From JAHRAW01 sp965262585 (lineage in GTDB: Bacteria; Pseudomonadota; Gammaproteobacteria; Arenicellales; Poriferihabitantaceae): a stretch of DNA of 64,000 nt. Shown piece by piece: positions 1-8,183 of the stretch. The stretch spans positions 1,674,001-1,738,000 of the forward strand of contig OZ253546.1 of the NCBI GenBank assembly GCA_965262585.1, in the 5' to 3' direction. A program made the translations under genes and the position numbers. The notes under the pieces are model-generated. The model was not told the DNA's origin and ran no database searches. It saw only the letters and a program-made list of their open reading frames with translations. Position 1 is the stretch's first letter. Each line of letters opens with the position of its first letter.

Positions 1-1436
1 ACGCCATCAAGGTTGCCGCTTTGCTAATCGCCAACGGTGCGGATGTGGATACAAAAAATGACAGTGTCGCTACGCCTCTGTACCGTAGGTCCCCGAAAAA
101 CTCCGACTTCCTTATCACGCGTGGTCCACAACTGAATGCGACAGAGGACTATGGTGGAACGCCTTTACATTATGCGGCGTGGAAAAATGCCAGCGAAATC
201 GCCGCCTTACTCATCGAAAAAGGTGCGGATGTAAATACGAAAGCCGGAGACTTGGACACTACACCTTTGCATTATGCGATAGGAAATAATGCCTACCAAG
301 TCGCCGCCTTACTCATCGAAAAAGGCGCGAATGTTAATGCGAAAGAAGATGCGCTCGGTACCACACCTTTGCATATGGCGGCAAAAAACAATGCTGGCGA
401 AGCCGCTGCCCTGCTCATAGCAAACGGTGCACAAATGGATGTGATGGTCAGGTATAAGGGCACGCCTTTGCATGTGGCAGCAGAAAAAAACGCTGGCGAG
501 GTCGCCGCGTTTCTTATCGCAAGCAGCGGAAAAGTAAATGAAAAAAATGACGGAGGCTCAACACCTTTGCATTCGGCAGCAAAGGGAAATTCCAGAGAAG
601 TCGCCCACTTGCTCATCACAAAAGGTGCGGACGTAAATGAAAAAAATGGAACGGGCGGAACACCTTTGCATGAGGCAGCACATGGAAATTCCAGCGAAGT
701 CGCCGCCTTGCTTATCGCAAAGGGTGCCGAAGTAAACGCGGAAGATAATGCTGTCAAAACACCTTTACATTGGGCGGCATGGGAAAATGCCAGCGAGGTT
801 GCCGACTTATTCATCAAAAAGGGCGCAGATGTGAATGCGAGAGATCACCAGGGTGTCACACCTTTGCATTGGGCGGTACGGGAAAATGCCTCCGATGTTG
901 TTACCCTACTAATCGTAGGCGGTGCAGATATTAATGCAAGAGATCGCCAGGGTGTCACACCTTTGCATGAGGCAGCACAGGGAAATTCCAGCGAAGTCGC
1001 CGCCTTGCTTATCGCAAAGGGTGCCGAAGTAAACGCGGAAGATAATGCTGTCAAAACACCTTTACATTGGGCGGCATGGGAAAATGCCAGCGAGGTTGCC
1101 GACTTATTCATCAAAAAGGGCGCAGATGTGAATGCGAAAGATCACCAGGGTGTCACACCTTTGCATTGGGCGGCACGGGAAAATGCCTCCGATGTTGTTA
1201 CTCTACTAATCATAGGCGGCGCAGATATTAATGCAAGAGATCGCCAGGGTGTCACACCTTTGCATTGGGCGGCACGGGAAAATGCCTCCGATGTTGTTAC
1301 TCTACTAATCGTAGGCGGTGCAGATATTAATGCAAAAACTGCCCATGGACACACGCCCCTGAAAGCCGCAAAAAAACAGGACAACAAAGAAGTTGCGGAG
1401 TTTTTGATAGCATCCGGTGCGGAGGTGAATATATGA
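1..1436 (+). CDS. Ankyrin-repeat protein, 5' end outside window
   Basis: The reading frame is open from base 3 to the left edge, and ankyrin sequence is already running there, so the TTG at 21 is not a true start. At least 14 repeats of about 33 residues follow the pattern TPLHxAA, LLIxxGADVNA. No signal peptide, membrane segment or catalytic domain is visible in the part present. Ankyrin arrays bind proteins, and long arrays are often secreted effectors in host-associated bacteria; that role is inferred here. Residues about 214 to 440 contain near-identical repeats from a recent tandem duplication. The stop overlaps the ATG of the next ankyrin ORF (ATGA), and the repeat register continues across the junction, so the two may be one gene split by a frameshift. 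Confidence 0.85.
   Translation, partial: AIKVAALLIANGADVDTKNDSVATPLYRRSPKNSDFLITRGPQLNATEDYGGTPLHYAAWKNASEIAALLIEKGADVNTKAGDLDTTPLHYAIGNNAYQVAALLIEKGANVNAKEDALGTTPLHMAAKNNAGEAAALLIANGAQMDVMVRYKGTPLHVAAEKNAGEVAAFLIASSGKVNEKNDGGSTPLHSAAKGNSREVAHLLITKGADVNEKNGTGGTPLHEAAHGNSSEVAALLIAKGAEVNAEDNAVKTPLHWAAWENASEVADLFIKKGADVNARDHQGVTPLHWAVRENASDVVTLLIVGGADINARDRQGVTPLHEAAQGNSSEVAALLIAKGAEVNAEDNAVKTPLHWAAWENASEVADLFIKKGADVNAKDHQGVTPLHWAARENASDVVTLLIIGGADINARDRQGVTPLHWAARENASDVVTLLIVGGADINAKTAHGHTPLKAAKKQDNKEVAEFLIASGAEVNI
661..1254 (+). repeat. Tandem duplication of 297 bp inside the ankyrin gene
   Basis: Bases 661-957 recur at 958-1254 with only scattered differences. The period is 297 bp, exactly 99 codons or three ankyrin repeats, so the frame is kept. 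The last 99-bp unit is repeated once more at about 1255-1345. Such high nucleotide identity inside a protein repeat points to recent unequal recombination or slippage. It could also be collapsed or expanded by assembly. Confidence 0.9.
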
Positions 1437-1834
1437 CAACTAACGACAGTTACACACCGTTGCATATCGCGACAGTTCAGAATGACCTCAAATCGGTCGC
1501 CACTCTGATTGCCGATGGCGCAGATGTGAACGCAAGAGATGATTGCGGCTTTACGCCTTTGCATGTAGCGGCAAGATTAGATTCCCGCCGCAGGATCGCT
1601 GACTTGCTTATCCAAAGCAGGGCGGATGTAAATGCGACAGCGAACTACGGTATCACGCCGTTGCATACTGCGGCATATGAGAATGTTGGCAGAATCGCCA
1701 ATTTACTCATCCAAAACGGTGCGGATGTGAATGCGCAAACTATCGAAGGCAAAACGCCTTTGTATATCGCAGAAGAAAATAACAGCGGCAAAGTTGCGAA
1801 CATTTTGAGAAGCCCCGCCGAAAACACAGAATAG
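1433..1834 (+). CDS. Small ankyrin-repeat protein, or 3' part of a split gene
   Basis: This 133-residue ORF holds about four ankyrin repeats (TPLHIA, TPLHVAA, TPLHTAA, TPLYIAEEN). Its ATG overlaps the TGA of the preceding ankyrin ORF in an ATGA arrangement, which allows translational coupling. No clear Shine-Dalgarno site precedes the ATG. The preceding ORF ends in GAEVNI, and the first TPLH here follows at about the normal spacing, so the repeat lattice would continue after a one-base shift. It is therefore either a coupled second gene or the tail of one longer ankyrin protein broken by a real or technical frameshift. No other domain is present. Confidence 0.7.
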   Translation: MTTNDSYTPLHIATVQNDLKSVATLIADGADVNARDDCGFTPLHVAARLDSRRRIADLLIQSRADVNATANYGITPLHTAAYENVGRIANLLIQNGADVNAQTIEGKTPLYIAEENNSGKVANILRSPAENTE

Positions 1835-1852
1835 CAACACTGAAAGCGTGCG

Positions 1853-3466
1853 CTAAAAAAACCCCGAAGTAATCGGGTATCTTCGGTCTTTTCCGAAGGC
1901 GCGGGAGGTTACGCGGACGCCGGGGGCGGCTTGTCTGCGTTTGTATTCGTTGGCGATTACCAGGCGGATTATGTGGTGTACGGTTTTGGGGTCGAAGCCG
2001 GTGGCGATGATTTGTTCGGCGGATTGGTCGTGTTCTACGAATGCTTCGAGGATTGGGTCGAGAATTTCATAAGGTGGCAGGCTGTCTTGGTCTTTTTGGT
2101 CGGGTGCAAGTTCCGCGGATGGTGCGCGGGTTAGCACGCGCTCTGGAATCACTTGGGATACGCGGTTGCGGTATCGCGCCAGTTGATACACCATCATCTT
2201 TGGCACATCTTTGATCGCCGAAAAGCCGCCGACCATGTCGCCGTATAAAGTCGCATAGCCGACTGCCATCTCGCTCTTGTTGCCGGTGGTCAACACCATC
2301 CAGCCGAGTTTGTTCGAGATCGCCATCAGCAACAAGCCGCGGCAACGCGCCTGCATATTTTCTTCGGTGGTGTCCGCCGCCAGACCGCTGAACAACGCTT
2401 CGAGGCGCGTCATCGCGGCGCGATAAATCGGCTCGATCTGAATCACTTCATAGCGCACGCCGAGCGTTTTGGCTTCGGCGCGTGCGTCTTCGAGGCTCAT
2501 TTTTGAGGTGTGGCGAGACGGCATCATCACCGCCGTAACCCGCTCGGCGCCGATCGCATCGACGGCGATGGCAAGGCTCAAAGCCGAATCGACACCGCCG
2601 GACAAGCCAAGCACCGCGCCTTTGAAAGCGTTTTTTTCGATGTAGTCGCGCACCCCTAGAACGAGCGCGCGGTAGATCAATTCGGCGCCTTGCAATCTGG
2701 GTTCGATGCGGCCGTGGATAAATTTTCCGCACTCGAAGACAACCGTTTCCACGCATTCGCGAAACGCCGGTAGGCGCACCGCGACTTCACCTTCGGCATC
2801 GACCACCAGCGAACCGCCGTCGAACACCAACTCATCTTGACCGCCGACTTGATTGAGATAGATCATCGGCAAACCGAAGCGGCGCGCTTTTTTTAACACC
2901 ACGCCCTCCTCGCGTGCGAACGCCTGCTCGTTGTGGAACGGCGAAGCGTTGATCGAGATCAACAAGTCGGCGCCGAGTTCGAGGGATTGTTTTACCGGCG
3001 CGCTCCGCCACAGGTCTTCACACACGGTCAAGCCGATGCGCACGCCGCCGATTTCGACCACTTCGGCTTCGCGCCCGGCGGTAAAATATCGTTTTTCGTC
3101 GAACACCGTGTAATTCGGCAAATGTCGTTTGCGGTATAACGCGCGTGTTTCGCCGTCTCGCAACACCGATAGCGCGTTGAAGACCTTGCCGTTTTCCAAA
3201 AGCGGATGCCCGACTATCACCGTGATGCCGCGCACCGCCGATTTCAATTTCGCCACGGACTGCGCACACTGCGCCAAAAAATCGCCGCGCAACAGCAAAT
3301 CCTCAGGCGGATACCCGCAAATCGCCAACTCCGGAAAAATCACCACATCCGAGGCAAATTCATCCCGCGCCAAATGGCAATGATGAATAATTTTCTCCAG
3401 GTTGCCGCTGAGATCCCCGACCGTGGGGTTGATCTGCGCGAGCGTGAGTTTCAGTTGGTCGGGCAT
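1853..3466 (-). CDS. nadE: NAD+ synthase, glutamine-dependent
   Basis: Catalyses the last step of NAD synthesis: deamido-NAD plus glutamine and ATP give NAD+. The N-terminal amidase (nitrilase fold, about residues 1-250) shows the Glu46, Lys113, Cys149 triad in FPEL, KRHLPNY and TVCEDLW. The C-terminal synthetase starts near residue 270, with the ATP-PPi loop SGGVDSA at 289-295. At 537 residues it matches the bacterial two-domain form that makes its own ammonia from glutamine. It lies downstream of tatC on the same strand, 27 bp away, so it may be read with the tat genes. No key residue is missing. Confidence 0.96.
   Translation of the reverse strand: MPDQLKLTLAQINPTVGDLSGNLEKIIHHCHLARDEFASDVVIFPELAICGYPPEDLLLRGDFLAQCAQSVAKLKSAVRGITVIVGHPLLENGKVFNALSVLRDGETRALYRKRHLPNYTVFDEKRYFTAGREAEVVEIGGVRIGLTVCEDLWRSAPVKQSLELGADLLISINASPFHNEQAFAREEGVVLKKARRFGLPMIYLNQVGGQDELVFDGGSLVVDAEGEVAVRLPAFRECVETVVFECGKFIHGRIEPRLQGAELIYRALVLGVRDYIEKNAFKGAVLGLSGGVDSALSLAIAVDAIGAERVTAVMMPSRHTSKMSLEDARAEAKTLGVRYEVIQIEPIYRAAMTRLEALFSGLAADTTEENMQARCRGLLLMAISNKLGWMVLTTGNKSEMAVGYATLYGDMVGGFSAIKDVPKMMVYQLARYRNRVSQVIPERVLTRAPSAELAPDQKDQDSLPPYEILDPILEAFVEHDQSAEQIIATGFDPKTVHHIIRLVIANEYKRRQAAPGVRVTSRAFGKDRRYPITSGFF
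1855..1877 (-). terminator. Possible intrinsic terminator overlapping the end of nadE
   Basis: On the minus strand, CCCGA, a five-base loop and TCGGG form a short stem followed by G and seven T residues. The T-run encodes the last Phe codons of nadE and leads into its stop. The stem is only five pairs, so the call is tentative. Confidence 0.45.
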
Positions 3467-3493
3467 GAGTGCGTAAGCGATGTGGTGTAATCG

Positions 3494-4258
3494 CTACTCC
3501 TCTGTATCAAGATCGGGGTCATCATCTGCGGATGGTTTGGCGGGCATATACTTCGCGCACAACAGCCCGGCTTCAAACAACAGCCATACCGGAATCGCCA
3601 GCATTGTTTGTGAAAAAATATCCGGCGGAGTCAGCAGCATGCCCATCACGAAAGCGCCGATGATGATATACGGGCGTTTCGATTTCAATTTATCGATCGT
3701 GGTTACGCCCATGCGCAACATTAAGACGGTGGCGACCGGCACTTCAAAGGCGACTCCGAAAGCGAAGAATAGTTTGATTACGAAATTAAGATACGAGTTG
3801 ATGTCGGTCATTACCGCCACGCCTTCGGGGGCGGTGCCGGCGAAGAATTTGAAGATGATTGGGAACACCGCAAAGTACGCGAACATAATGCCGAGATAAA
3901 ACAACACGCTGCTGGATAACAACAACGGCACCACCAACCGTTTTTCATGTTTATACAAACCGGGCGCGACGAACGCCCACATTTGATAAAGCAGATACGG
4001 CACCGCCACGGCGAAAGCGCATGCGAAAGCAAATTTGAACGGCACAAAAAACGGGCCGTGCGGCTCGGTCGAAATCATGGTGTTGCCTTCGGGCAATGCC
4101 GACATCAGCGGCTTGGCCAACACTTCATACAAGTCGTTGGCGAATGGCGCCAGCATCAGAAAAACCACCAACACCGAGCCGAGTGCGCGAATCAGCCGGT
4201 CGCGTAATTCGACCAGATGCGAGATCAGCGTGCCTTCGGATTTTTCGTTGTTTTTCAT
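3494..4258 (-). CDS. tatC: Sec-independent protein translocase TatC
   Basis: TatC is the multi-spanning subunit that recognises twin-arginine signal peptides and, with TatB, forms the receptor for folded substrates in the inner membrane. The 254-residue protein has the hallmark N-terminal HLVELRDRL just before the first membrane segment and about six hydrophobic segments in all. The C-terminus is a short acidic cytoplasmic tail. It follows tatB by 34 bp. A Tat-type binding protein is encoded in this window at 40.2-41.4 kb and is a likely substrate. Confidence 0.96.
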   Translation of the reverse strand: MKNNEKSEGTLISHLVELRDRLIRALGSVLVVFLMLAPFANDLYEVLAKPLMSALPEGNTMISTEPHGPFFVPFKFAFACAFAVAVPYLLYQMWAFVAPGLYKHEKRLVVPLLLSSSVLFYLGIMFAYFAVFPIIFKFFAGTAPEGVAVMTDINSYLNFVIKLFFAFGVAFEVPVATVLMLRMGVTTIDKLKSKRPYIIIGAFVMGMLLTPPDIFSQTMLAIPVWLLFEAGLLCAKYMPAKPSADDDPDLDTEE

Positions 4259-4292
4259 GCCGGTATCAGTGGTTTGGCGGGCGGCAGAGCGC

Positions 4293-4940
4293 TCATGTAA
4301 AAGTGCGTTTCATGCACACCCCACACTCCTTTTTCACTTTGGCGACGATGGATTTTTGTTGACGTCTGGCGGTTTCGATGCCGTCAAACGGCCCGTGCCA
4401 TTTGGCATGTTTTGGATTATATTTGCCGGCACGGCCTTGCCCTTCATTACAAAACGCACACGAACCGATATGGATAACGGCTTTGTGCGGCCCGGCCTGC
4501 CAATTTTCATAGATGTAGAAGGACACGCCGTTGGCGGATTTCGATTTGCTGTGATTTTTGGTTGTTTTCGCGCCGGTGGATTTTTTCTTGGTGGTTTTTT
4601 TACCGGCAACTGCGGATGGCGTATCCTTGTTTAGCGGCGATGCTGTTTCAAAAGTTTCCTTTAAGGATGTGGCGGCCCGCTCCATTTCGGTTTTGACATC
4701 GGTGGCTTCTTTGAACTGCCCACCGGCACTTTCGATGTCCTTTTTCAAGGTGTCGATATCGGCGGGCGTGTGTTCCCTGATCTCGCGGTCGATATCGGCT
4801 TTGACATCGAGCAACATCCGCCGACCTTTTCCGATCCACAAGCCAGCGGTGCGCACCGCTTGCGGCAGGCGTTCCGGGCCGATGATGAGTAGCGCAACCA
4901 CGCTAATCAGCGCCAGTTCCCAGAACCCGACATCAAACAT
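4293..4940 (-). CDS. tatB: TatB with an extra Cys/His-rich C-terminal domain
   Basis: Residues 1-110 are ordinary TatB: a membrane helix at about 5-20, the GPERLP hinge at 21-26, then a long charged amphipathic helix. A Lys/Thr/Ser-rich linker (113-138) leads into an additional domain at about 139-212 that is not part of TatB. This domain begins FYIYENW, contains GSCAFCNEGQG and KWHGPFD, and ends with ECGVC. Cys161/164 and Cys206/209 form two CxxC pairs, with several His nearby, so metal binding is plausible. Stand-alone small proteins with this HIGSC-CNxGQG-WHGPFD pattern exist by my recollection, but I know no TatB that carries it. Whether it affects Tat function is unknown. Confidence 0.9.
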   Translation of the reverse strand: MFDVGFWELALISVVALLIIGPERLPQAVRTAGLWIGKGRRMLLDVKADIDREIREHTPADIDTLKKDIESAGGQFKEATDVKTEMERAATSLKETFETASPLNKDTPSAVAGKKTTKKKSTGAKTTKNHSKSKSANGVSFYIYENWQAGPHKAVIHIGSCAFCNEGQGRAGKYNPKHAKWHGPFDGIETARRQQKSIVAKVKKECGVCMKRTFT

Positions 4941-5009
4941 GTTGGTGCACCGCTGAGATTGAGTATCGCGTCAATAGCCCGGCCAATAACAAAAGCGGAG
5001 CGCCCAGGA

Positions 5010-5294
5010 TTACGCGCCGCCGTTTTGTTTCTTGGCGTTAGCCTTAGCCGCTTTCCCGCCGTCCGCAGGCGATGCGTCTTCGGCGGATTTATCGGCGGCC
5101 GTTTTGTCGGCAATAGTTTCTTCGGCGGATTTGTCGGGCTGCTTGTCGCCGACGTCATTCACCGCTTTTTTGAAGCCCTTGATCGCCCCACCGAGGTCGC
5201 CGCCGAGGTTGCGCAGTTTCTTGGTGCCGAACAGCAACAATACGATCACCAAAACGATCAGTAGTTGCCAGATGCCAATGCCGCCTATACCCAT
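5010..5294 (-). CDS. tatA: Twin-arginine translocase pore subunit TatA
   Basis: TatA oligomerises to let folded proteins cross the inner membrane. The 94-residue protein has a glycine-rich N-terminus, a membrane helix at about 7-22, the FGTKKL hinge and the amphipathic helix GGAIKGFKKAV, then a charged Lys/Asp/Ala tail. It heads the tatA-tatB-tatC run, 69 bp before tatB. The gap upstream toward hisI holds a dispersed repeat where hisE would normally be found, so tatA may have its own promoter there. Confidence 0.95.
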   Translation of the reverse strand: MGIGGIGIWQLLIVLVIVLLLFGTKKLRNLGGDLGGAIKGFKKAVNDVGDKQPDKSAEETIADKTAADKSAEDASPADGGKAAKANAKKQNGGA

Positions 5295-5420
5295 AATCTC
5301 GTCCCCGCTTTTATGATAACTGGAATGCGCCCAAGTGTAACGGAATCGGCGGCTTGATAGAAGTGCCAGTATGCGTCCACCTTATATTGCGCTGGGACGG
5401 AACGGGGAATTATTTTAACT

Positions 5421-5497
5421 CGTAGGAACAGGCCCCCGCGCCTGTCCAAAGCGGGTAAGCCGCTCATTATAAGGACAGGTCGCGACCTATCCCTACC
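5421..5497 (-). repeat. Dispersed repeat with ACAGGCCCCCG core, copy 1
   Basis: About 66 bp here match, in inverted orientation, the block at 8950-9011. Shared parts are an ACAGGCCCCCG...CCTGTCC hairpin core, AAGCCGCTCATTATAAGGA and a CCTAT end. A third, partial match (AATGAGCGGCTTGCGCCGC) is at about 11292. The copies lie only between genes and carry no ORF, so this is a REP- or MITE-like element. This copy sits between hisI and tatA. The rest of 5295-5527 shows no gene and no recognisable hisE remnant. Confidence 0.7.
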
Positions 5498-5527
5498 GGG
5501 GGATTATCGGTGCAACCATTTTAACAC

Positions 5528-5926
5528 TCATAAATCTTTCGCCCCATAGATTTCATCGGCGTCTTTCAACACCGGATCGACTTCGAACCACTGGTCGTCC
5601 TGATAACGCCGGTAAAAGCAACTATGCCGTCCGCGGTGGCAGGCGATGCCGCCGATTTGTTCTACTTGCATCAGCACCGCATCGCTGTCGCAATCGAGGC
5701 GAATTTCTATGAGTGTTTGCACATGCCCGGATTCTTCGCCTTTGCGCCATAGTTTTTGTCGCGATCTTGAATAATATACTGCGCGCCCTTCGGCAATGGT
5801 GGCGGCAAGTGCTTCGTGGTTCATCCACGCGAGCATCAATACTTTGCCGCTGCCGTGTTCCTGAGCGATGGCGGGCACCAACCCGTCTTCGTTCCACTTG
5901 ATTTCTTGCAACAATGCCTGATTCAT
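5528..5926 (-). CDS. hisI: Phosphoribosyl-AMP cyclohydrolase
   Basis: Opens the purine ring of phosphoribosyl-AMP in the third step of histidine synthesis. The 132-residue product has the family signatures LMLAWMN, YYSRSR, the DCD motif and CHRGRHSCFYR, whose Cys residues hold the catalytic zinc. The start is the ATG of MNQALLQ, preceded by an AGGG Shine-Dalgarno site; the frame is open further upstream but runs into hisF. It is monofunctional: no HisE domain is fused, and no hisE gene follows. It lies 16 bp after hisF. Confidence 0.95.
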   Translation of the reverse strand: MNQALLQEIKWNEDGLVPAIAQEHGSGKVLMLAWMNHEALAATIAEGRAVYYSRSRQKLWRKGEESGHVQTLIEIRLDCDSDAVLMQVEQIGGIACHRGRHSCFYRRYQDDQWFEVDPVLKDADEIYGAKDL

Positions 5927-5942
5927 ATCTGCCGCCCTGTGG

Positions 5943-6731
5943 TTAAAGCCTGACTTCGATTCCGCGTGCGGCCATGAATTGTTTGGCTTGCTCCACGGTG
6001 TATTCGCCGAAGTGAAAAATGCTCGCCGCCAGCACCGCATCGGCGCCGCCAACTTGCACGCCGTCGGCGAGGTGCTGCAGGTCGCCGACGCCGCCGGAAG
6101 CGATCACCGGCACGCTTGCGGCGTTGGTAATTTCCCGCATCAATGCGAGGTCGAAGCCGTCTCGGGTGCCGTCTCGATCCATGCTGGTAACCAGCAATTC
6201 GCCGGCTCCCAACTCGACCATCTTGACCGCCCATTCGACGGCGTCGAGGCCGGTGGGTTTGCGTCCGCCGTGGGTGTAAATTTCCCAGCGTGGTGCGGTG
6301 TCGCCTGCATTATCAGCATCACCGCCTACACGCTTGGCGTCAAGAGCAACGACGATACATTGATTGCCGAAATGGTCGCTGGCTTCGCGGATAAAATCCG
6401 GCCGCTCCACGGCGGCGGTGTTGACGGACACTTTGTCCGCGCCTGCGTGTAACAGCCTGCGCACATCTTCAAGACGGCGGATTCCACCGCCGACGGTGAG
6501 TGGAATAAAAACCTCGCTGGCCACCTGCTCGACCACGCCGATGATGGTGTCGCGTTCATCGGAACTGGCGGTGATGTCGAGGAAGGTGATTTCATCGGCA
6601 CCCTGACGGTCATAACGCCGCGCAACCTCGACCGGGTCACCGGCATCGACAATATCGACAAATCGCACGCCCTTCACCACCCGTCCCGCATCGACATCGA
6701 GGCAGGGAATAATTCGTTTCGCCAAAGTCAT
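5943..6731 (-). CDS. hisF: Imidazole glycerol phosphate synthase, cyclase subunit
   Basis: HisF pairs with HisH. It uses ammonia made by HisH to convert PRFAR into imidazole glycerol phosphate and AICAR. The 262-residue TIM barrel begins MTLAKRIIPCLDVDAGRVVKG, whose Asp12 is the expected catalytic acid, and a second catalytic Asp lies in VVALDAKR. The phosphate loops TVGGGIR and ASGGVG are present. The start chosen is the ATG giving MTLAKR, because the upstream extension overlaps hisA and is unlike the family. It starts 7 bp after hisA. Confidence 0.96.
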   Translation of the reverse strand: MTLAKRIIPCLDVDAGRVVKGVRFVDIVDAGDPVEVARRYDRQGADEITFLDITASSDERDTIIGVVEQVASEVFIPLTVGGGIRRLEDVRRLLHAGADKVSVNTAAVERPDFIREASDHFGNQCIVVALDAKRVGGDADNAGDTAPRWEIYTHGGRKPTGLDAVEWAVKMVELGAGELLVTSMDRDGTRDGFDLALMREITNAASVPVIASGGVGDLQHLADGVQVGGADAVLAASIFHFGEYTVEQAKQFMAARGIEVRL

Positions 6732-6738
6732 CTCGCTG

Positions 6739-7494
6739 CTACAAGCCGAAGGCGCTGTGGCCGGCAATCTGGTCGGCGGCTTTTTGTCCTTCGGCAAAGT
6801 CCAACGTGCCTTCGTAGATCGCCCGCCCGGTAATCGCGCCGATGATTCCAGAGGCGGACATTTCGGCAATATTCTTCACGTCTTCGAGGTTGCGGACGCC
6901 ACCGGCGGCGATCACCGGAATATTCACCGCTTCGGCGAGTTTGAGGGTTGCTTCGACGTTGACTCCTTGCAGCATGCCATCGCGGGCGATGTCGGTGTAG
7001 ATGATCGCCTCGACGCCGTCGGATTCGAAATGCCGGGCTAGGTCGATGATGTTATGCCGGGACAACTTCGACCAGCCTTCGGTGGCCACCTTGCCGTCTC
7101 TGGCGTCCAGACCGACTATGACATGGGTCGGAAATTCGACGCACAGGTCGCTGATAAAGTGCGGTTCCGCAACCGCCTGAGTGCCGATGATGACATAGCG
7201 AACCCCCGCCTGAATATAAACCTCCACCACTTCTTCGGTGCGGATGCCGCCACCCACCTGAATCGGCAGGTCGGGATATTCTTCAGCGATGCGATGGATG
7301 ACCTCGGCGTTGACCGGCTCGCCATTAAACGCGCCGTCCAGATCCACTATGTGCAGCCGCCGCGCCCCGGCCTCCACCCAGCGCGTGGCCATCGCCAGCG
7401 GATCGTCGGAGAACACCGTGGCATCGTTCATATCGCCCTGACGCAGGCGCACGCACTTGCCTTCTTTGAGGTCGATGGCCGGAATCAGTAGCAT
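6739..7494 (-). CDS. hisA: ProFAR isomerase
   Basis: Catalyses the Amadori rearrangement of ProFAR to PRFAR in histidine synthesis. The 251-residue half-barrel repeat protein starts MLLIPAIDLKEGKCVRL with catalytic Asp8. The second catalytic Asp is in YTDIARDG. QVGGGIR and AAGGVR bind the two phosphates. It sits between hisH and hisF in the conserved order with 13 and 7 bp gaps, so the genes are surely co-transcribed. Confidence 0.97.
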   Translation of the reverse strand: MLLIPAIDLKEGKCVRLRQGDMNDATVFSDDPLAMATRWVEAGARRLHIVDLDGAFNGEPVNAEVIHRIAEEYPDLPIQVGGGIRTEEVVEVYIQAGVRYVIIGTQAVAEPHFISDLCVEFPTHVIVGLDARDGKVATEGWSKLSRHNIIDLARHFESDGVEAIIYTDIARDGMLQGVNVEATLKLAEAVNIPVIAAGGVRNLEDVKNIAEMSASGIIGAITGRAIYEGTLDFAEGQKAADQIAGHSAFGL

Positions 7495-7507
7495 GGCATT
7501 GCGCCCC

Positions 7508-8158
7508 TCAGGCGCCGTTCCAGTGGACGAAATTTTTCAGCAATCGCAACCCGGCGCGCTGGCTTTTTTCGGGATGAAACTGGGTGGCGAATAAATTATC
7601 GCGCGCCGCCGCCGCGGTGAAAACGCCGCCGTAGTCGCATTCGCCGACCACCTCGGCGCCGCTTTCGCTGTCCACGAAATAACTATGCGCGAAGTAAAAC
7701 CTTTGCCGGTCTTCAATGCCGTGCCACAACGGATGGTCGCGGGTGTGGCGCACTTGGTTCCAACCCATGTGGGGGATTTTAAGGGAATTTTTACGCCGGA
7801 TGTCGCCTGTCGATTCACCGGCGAAGTGCCTGACCGTTCCGGCAAAAAACCCGAGGCCGGGGGTTCCGCCGTTTTCCTCACTGCGCGCATACAACGCCTG
7901 CAAGCCGACGCAGATACCCAGCACCGGGCCTTGGGCAAGCCGCCCGACGATCGCCGTGCGCAACGCAGGGTCGACGTTGAACTGATTAATCCACGCGCCG
8001 ATGGCGCTCTGGCCGGGCAGAATCAAGTGGTCGGCGGCGGCGATGACCGACGCTTCGGCGCTGATGCACACCGACTCACCGGCGCACACATGCTCCACCG
8101 CTTTGCTCACGGATCGAAGGTTGCCGGTGTCAAGATCAACGATGACAATGCTGGACAT
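7508..8158 (-). CDS. hisH: Imidazole glycerol phosphate synthase, glutaminase subunit
   Basis: Class I glutamine amidotransferase that feeds ammonia to HisF. The 216-residue protein starts MSSIVIVDLDTGNLRSV. The nucleophile is the Cys of GICVGLQ, and the His/Glu pair is in TQFHPEKSQ. PHMGWN and FAHSYF are also typical of HisH. The ATG at 8158 was chosen because it yields the standard N-terminus; the longer frame overlaps hisB. Confidence 0.95.
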   Translation of the reverse strand: MSSIVIVDLDTGNLRSVSKAVEHVCAGESVCISAEASVIAAADHLILPGQSAIGAWINQFNVDPALRTAIVGRLAQGPVLGICVGLQALYARSEENGGTPGLGFFAGTVRHFAGESTGDIRRKNSLKIPHMGWNQVRHTRDHPLWHGIEDRQRFYFAHSYFVDSESGAEVVGECDYGGVFTAAAARDNLFATQFHPEKSQRAGLRLLKNFVHWNGA

Positions 8159-8183
8159 TATCGTGGACCGGTGGTCGTCCCCG

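Noticed and set aside
293..1564. Several minus-strand frames opposite the ankyrin genes with repeated CKGV-type units
   Set aside because: Their repeats mirror the ankyrin repeats on the other strand; they are by-products of the repeat.
5295..5527. Possible hisE remnant between hisI and tatA
   Set aside because: No frame in the gap shows PRA-PH-like sequence; about a third is a dispersed repeat.
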